Shown: positions 60,694 through 64,000 of the stretch, piece by piece
Numbering within the stretch: position 1 is the stretch's first letter
Layout of the letters: the number at the start of each line of letters is the position of its first letter
DNA from: JAFGOG01 sp034429215
GTDB taxonomy: Bacteria > Chloroflexota > Anaerolineae > JAAYZQ01
Reading direction: 5' to 3'
Length of the DNA stretch: 64,000 nt
Assembly: GCA_034429215.1 (NCBI GenBank)
Contig: DAOUGI010000006.1
Coordinates: 79,879 to 143,878 of the forward strand
Program-made: the position numbers and the translations under genes
The notes under the pieces: model-generated
Seen by the model: the letters and a program-made list of their open reading frames with translations, nothing else
Databases searched by the model: none
Told to the model about the DNA's origin: nothing

Positions 60694-61349
60694 CACAAAT
60701 GGGCCTCAACATCCTGTTGGTAGACGACCATGAAGTAGTCCGTGTCGGCCTGCGGACCCTGATCGAACGACAGCCGGGCATGGAGGTGGTGGGCGAGGCC
60801 GGCACGGCCGCCCAGGCGCTCTTCCTGGCCCACCAGTTAGCGCCCGATGTAATAGTTCTTGACATCCGCCTGCCCGACGACAGTGGGCTGGAGGTCTGCC
60901 GTCAGATCAAGGCCGCGCGGCCTGAAACAAGGGTCATCGCCCTGACCGCCTCCCCCGACGACAAGACCCTCTTTGATGCCATAGCTGCCGGGGTCGATGG
61001 CTATGTTCTCAAGCTCATCGGCTCGGGCGCGCTGATCCAGGCCCTGGAGCAGGTTGGGCGTGGCGAGAGCGCGCTCGACCCCTCGATCACCAACCGCGTT
61101 CTGGCCAAAGTGCGTGAAGCAACCAAGCGCGAACAGGCCCAAGCCTTTGCTTGCCTGAGCGCCCAGGAGATGCGCATTCTGGCCCTCGTCGCCGAAGGGC
61201 AGACCAACCGCGAGATCGGCATCGCCTTGCACCTGAGCGAAAAGACAGTGCGCAACTATGTCAGCGACATCCTCAGCAAGCTCGGCCTGACCTCGCGGGC
61301 CCAGGCCGCCGCTTACGCCGCCCGCCACCGGATAGAGGATTACCTCTAG
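60690..61349 (+). CDS. NarL/FixJ-family response regulator (LuxR-type HTH)
   Basis: This 219-residue regulator has a receiver domain with acidic pocket DDH, phospho-accepting Asp in VIVLDIRLPD and Lys in YVLKLIGSG, and a C-terminal LuxR/GerE helix-turn-helix (LSAQEMRILALVAEGQTNREIGIALHLSEKTVRNYVSDILSKLGL). It overlaps the kinase gene by four bases (ATGA). NarL-type regulators bind short dyads, so the TGTCC-N11-GGACA sites at 52160-52180 and 59069-59089 are natural candidates. Confidence 0.93.
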   Translation: MTQMGLNILLVDDHEVVRVGLRTLIERQPGMEVVGEAGTAAQALFLAHQLAPDVIVLDIRLPDDSGLEVCRQIKAARPETRVIALTASPDDKTLFDAIAAGVDGYVLKLIGSGALIQALEQVGRGESALDPSITNRVLAKVREATKREQAQAFACLSAQEMRILALVAEGQTNREIGIALHLSEKTVRNYVSDILSKLGLTSRAQAAAYAARHRIEDYL

Positions 61350-61433
61350 CCAGAAACCGCGCCTGTCAATAAAATCTGCATCTGTCCGTTTATCACAGAG
61401 TGAACCATTGTCACAAGTACATCCTAAAAGGCA

Positions 61434-61462
61434 TTGACTTGAAATCGTTCTTGTGATATAAT
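61434..61462 (+). promoter_or_regulatory. strong promoter of the 49-residue membrane peptide gene
   Basis: TTGACT (61434-61439), 17 bases, TATAAT (61457-61462). The leader is about 95 bases. Confidence 0.7.
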
Positions 61463-61564
61463 ATAGCCATTGGTAGTGCCGCACATCTACAATATGGCAT
61501 GGCAGCTTCTTGGCAGGCGTCCAGATTGCGACACATAGGCTCACAGAGAGCCAAGGAGGGCAGC

Positions 61565-61714
61565 ATGGAGTGGCTATTCGGAATCGCGGTCATGGCCGGA
61601 ATGGCAATCTTGCGTCTGGCAGTACCGTTGGCGATCATGGCAACAGTTGTCCACTTTTTGCACCGTCTGGACATCAAGTGGCATCCTGCCCTGCTGATCG
61701 GCGGCGGGGAGTAG
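61565..61714 (+). CDS. 49-residue membrane peptide, unknown function
   Basis: The start ATG 61565 has AAGGAGG at the ideal distance. The peptide has one long or two short hydrophobic segments (WLFGIAVMAGMAILRLAVPLAIMATVVHFL), then HRLDIKWHPALLIGGGE. The gene has a near-consensus promoter and its own strong terminator, so it is a monocistronic, probably well-expressed unit. No family is recognised. A regulatory RNA that happens to contain a frame is the alternative, but the ribosome site supports translation. Confidence 0.65.
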   Translation: MEWLFGIAVMAGMAILRLAVPLAIMATVVHFLHRLDIKWHPALLIGGGE

Positions 61715-61752
61715 GCGCGCAGGCGATCTTGCCCTTCATATTCATCCCAACT

Positions 61753-61795
61753 AATCGCCCTCGTCGGCTGTTTTGTCGAGGGCGATTTGCTTTTT
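61753..61795 (+). terminator. rho-independent terminator of the membrane-peptide gene
   Basis: AATCGCCCTCG (61753-61763) and CGAGGGCGATT (61777-61787) form a perfect 11-bp stem, followed by TGCTTTTTA. Confidence 0.85.
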
Positions 61796-61814
61796 AATGG
61801 CAACACCGCGCATT

Positions 61815-61843
61815 TTGACATAGAACCCAGTTTGTGCTACGAT
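61815..61843 (+). promoter_or_regulatory. promoter of the subtilisin-like protease gene
   Basis: TTGACA (61815-61820), 17 bases, TACGAT (61838-61843) with TGC directly upstream (extended -10). Confidence 0.6.
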
Positions 61844-62012
61844 AAGCCGGTTGAACCATGGCGTCGCCCGTCAGTTTAAGGAGGTTTGCGCCGATCAGAT
61901 ATCGCTGCTAGACCTATCTCGCGCTTGCGCGGGGCCCATCGCACCATCATTGTGTCCGGCAAACACACAGCTCCTAATTCTCACATAAACACGAATAAAG
62001 GAGTCTGCGGCA
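61844..62012 (+). other. long leader of the protease gene with a free-standing Shine-Dalgarno
   Basis: TAAGGAGGT at about 61878-61886 is a strong ribosome-site match but has no start codon at the right distance. A 17-codon frame from ATG 61858 (ending at TAG 61909) runs through it. The protease's own site AAAGGAG lies at about 61997-62003. The layout resembles the leader of the Kelch gene at 41588-41829. Confidence 0.35.
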
Positions 62013-64000
62013 ATGGGTAAAGTAGGACGTAACACGTGGTTTCTTTTCCTCGTCCTGGCCTTGATCCTCATGACCGCCGGTGCTGCCAGTTGGGCCGCGC
62101 CCAGCATTCAGGAGATCACGCCGGCCGACATAGAGCCCGACCTCCAGGCCGTTTTGCAGGCCGAGGGCCAGGCAAACTTGTTCATTGTGTTCCGCGACCA
62201 GGCCGACCTGAGCCCTGCCTATGGCATGTCGTGGGCCAACCGCGGCGAGTTCGTCTACCAAACCCTCCTCGCGACCGCTCAGCACAGCCAGGCGCAGGTC
62301 CGTACTCACCTCGACGCCCGGCGCATCCCCTATCGCTCGTTCATTATCGACAACTCGATCTATGTCGCCGCTGCGGATACAAGTCTGGTCAATGAGCTGA
62401 CTACCTTCAGTGGGGTCAGCCTGCTGCGCCTGGAGCGCAGCTATCCGGTGCCTGACGTCAGGATCGAGCCCAAAGGGGCAAGCATAACCGCCGTCGAGTG
62501 GGGCGTGTCCAAGATCAACGCCGACGACGTCTGGGCGCTCGGTTACACCGGCGCGGGGATCGTCGTGGCCAACATCGACACCGGCGTGCGCTACACCCAC
62601 GAGGCGTTGAACGCCCAGTACCGGGGCAATCTGGGCGGAGGCAGCTACAATCACACCTATAGCTGGTCCGATCCCACCGGCACCTATCCCAGCGCCCCCG
62701 GCGACAACAACGGCCACGGCAGCCACACCATGGGGACTATGATCGGCAGTGACGGCGGCACCGATCAGATCGGCGTCGCTCCCGGCGCCAAGTGGATCGC
62801 CTGCAAGGGTTGCACCTCCAGCTCCTGCTCCGACGCCAACCTCAACTCCTGCGCCGACTGGATGTTGGCCCCGGGAGGCAGCACCAGCATGCGCCCCCAG
62901 GTCGTCAACAACTCGTGGGGCGGCTGCGATTATGACAACTGGTACCGCACCAAGACCGATGCCTGGCTTGCCGCCGGCATCTACCCCGTCTTTTCCAACG
63001 GCAACACCTCCAACTGCGGCTACAGCTCGGCTTACTGCGGCAGCGTCGGCACTCCGGCCACCTACAAAAACGTGACCGGCGTCGGTGCGACCACCTCCAC
63101 CGACGGCATCGCCAGCTTTTCCCTGTGGGGCCCGTCGGTTGACCCCAATGCGCTCAACGAGATCAAGCCCGATATCAGCGCTCCGGGCAACAGCATCCGC
63201 TCCTCCTACTATTCCAGCGACACCAGTTACACCACCATGAGCGGCACCTCCATGGCTGCACCCCACTACTCTGGCGCGCTGGCTCTCGTCTTGTCGGCCT
63301 GTCCTTCCTACATCGGCAACTTTAGCGCCACCGAACAGCTCATGAAGGACAGCGCAGCCAAGATCGCCTATGCCACGGGCTGCGGCAACGAGGGGCCGGG
63401 CAACATTCCCAACAACGCCTTTGGCTATGGCCGGATCGACGTTCTGGCCGCCGTCAACGCCTGCGCAGGTTCCAACCCGACGCCCACCCCCGGCCCTTCG
63501 CCCACCCCGACCAATACGCCCACTCCGGTGCCCGTCCAGCCGATCCTGTTGGTGGACGACGACGCCGGGTCGTCGTATCAGACCTATTTCACCGCCGCGT
63601 TGAACAGCCTGGGCAGGACCCATGACACCTGGACGGTCTACACCCAGGGCTCGCCCTCGGCAGCCACCTTGCAGGCGCACCAGATCGTCATCTGGCTGAC
63701 CGGCAGCGACTATACGGCGACGCTGAGCAGCACCGATGAGACGAACCTGGCGACCTACCTGAACAGCGGCGGCAAGCTGTTCATCAGCGGGCAGGACATC
63801 GGCTATGACATCAACGCCGACGCCTTTTTCGCCAACTATTTGCACGCCACCTACATCGCCGACGACACGAACGTGACGACGCTGACCGGCTATGACATCA
63901 TGAGCGGGGCCAACGTGACGATCACCGGCGGCGACGGGGCCAGCAACCAGACCTATCCCTCGGCGATCGGGCTGGGCAGCGGGGCGGTGGGGCTGTACGA
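62013..64000 (+). CDS. secreted subtilisin-like serine protease (S8), truncated by window end
   Basis: Only the first 662 codons are visible and there is no stop in frame. The signal peptide (WFLFLVLALILMTAGAASWA) is followed by an inhibitor-I9-like propeptide to ~residue 150. The S8 catalytic triad is complete: D189 in ANIDTGVRY, H235 in NNGHGSHTMGT and S413 in SGTSMAAPH, with oxyanion Asn in PVFSNGN. The catalytic domain has several Cys residues (CKGCTSSSCSD), so disulfides are likely. After ~490 a Pro/Thr linker (PTPTPGPSPTPTNTPTPVP) leads to a beta/alpha domain starting ILLVDDDAG. It acts outside the cell. Confidence 0.93.
   Translation, partial: MGKVGRNTWFLFLVLALILMTAGAASWAAPSIQEITPADIEPDLQAVLQAEGQANLFIVFRDQADLSPAYGMSWANRGEFVYQTLLATAQHSQAQVRTHLDARRIPYRSFIIDNSIYVAAADTSLVNELTTFSGVSLLRLERSYPVPDVRIEPKGASITAVEWGVSKINADDVWALGYTGAGIVVANIDTGVRYTHEALNAQYRGNLGGGSYNHTYSWSDPTGTYPSAPGDNNGHGSHTMGTMIGSDGGTDQIGVAPGAKWIACKGCTSSSCSDANLNSCADWMLAPGGSTSMRPQVVNNSWGGCDYDNWYRTKTDAWLAAGIYPVFSNGNTSNCGYSSAYCGSVGTPATYKNVTGVGATTSTDGIASFSLWGPSVDPNALNEIKPDISAPGNSIRSSYYSSDTSYTTMSGTSMAAPHYSGALALVLSACPSYIGNFSATEQLMKDSAAKIAYATGCGNEGPGNIPNNAFGYGRIDVLAAVNACAGSNPTPTPGPSPTPTNTPTPVPVQPILLVDDDAGSSYQTYFTAALNSLGRTHDTWTVYTQGSPSAATLQAHQIVIWLTGSDYTATLSSTDETNLATYLNSGGKLFISGQDIGYDINADAFFANYLHATYIADDTNVTTLTGYDIMSGANVTITGGDGASNQTYPSAIGLGSGAVGLY

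Noticed and set aside
61974..63845. 623-codon open frame on the minus strand
   Set aside because: It lies opposite the subtilisin-like gene, whose catalytic triad, signal peptide and propeptide are intact. The antisense product is a low-complexity Gly/Val/Ala chain.

Overview
The window is GC-rich, almost entirely coding, and looks like a chromosomal segment of a Chloroflexota bacterium (Anaerolineae/Caldilineae/Ardenticatenia-like). The lineage is inferred from several features together: a mevalonate kinase, secreted proteins with Pro-Thr linkers and a YLPL(I/V)LR-type C-terminus, a lipoprotein serpin, LipS-type rather than LipA-type lipoate genes, DUF5667-type anti-sigma architecture, and short dispersed palindromes in the gaps. 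No phage, insertion sequence, CRISPR array or rRNA gene was seen. Promoters close to TTGACA/TTGCAT-N16-17-TATAAT are readable in front of many genes, and at least two genes (hypA, mevalonate kinase) look leaderless.

Layout. 1-5.3 kb: EF-G, an unknown 324-residue protein, a four-cluster ferredoxin and a tungsten aldehyde:ferredoxin oxidoreductase. 5.4-10.2 kb: a four-gene operon matching the alternative lipoate-assembly pathway (lipoate ligase fused to a DUF116-like domain, LipT-like flavoprotein, two LipS-like radical SAM proteins). 10.2-15.7 kb: THUMP rRNA methyltransferase, lipoprotein serpin, SAM methyltransferase, TPR/zinc-ribbon membrane protein. 15.7-18.7 kb: sugar ABC importer (minus strand). 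19.1-21.4 kb: MarR regulator and a DrrAB-type exporter. 21.5-27.9 kb: typA, an SPL-like radical SAM protein, two acetyltransferases, a Nudix hydrolase, tRNA-Gln and a CAU-anticodon tRNA, HNH nuclease. 27.9-36.0 kb: a heterodimeric ABC exporter with one degenerate ATP site, an RpiR regulator, then tig-clpP-clpX. 36.2-41.5 kb: a signalling module (Ser/Thr kinase with an eight-repeat propeller and no membrane segment, J-domain/vWA protein, zinc-ribbon/FHA protein, 81-residue protein) and mevalonate kinase. 41.8-47 kb: a large secreted Kelch protein, tRNA-Pro, two small membrane proteins. 47-61.4 kb: multihaem cytochrome region (19-, 9- and about 10-haem proteins plus a b561-cytochrome c fusion), an ECF sigma/anti-sigma pair, hypAB and a NarL-type two-component pair. 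61.5-64 kb: a 49-residue membrane peptide and a subtilisin-like protease that runs off the window end.

Working together: the cytochrome genes, the b561-c fusion and the two-component pair could form an electron route from membrane quinol to the periplasm or outside. A 31-bp sequence conserved at 24 positions sits in both divergent regions that separate cytochrome genes from regulator genes (52152-52182 and 59061-59091) and is the best candidate for a shared operator. The lipoate operon and the kinase/J-vWA/FHA module are the other two systems most worth experimental attention.
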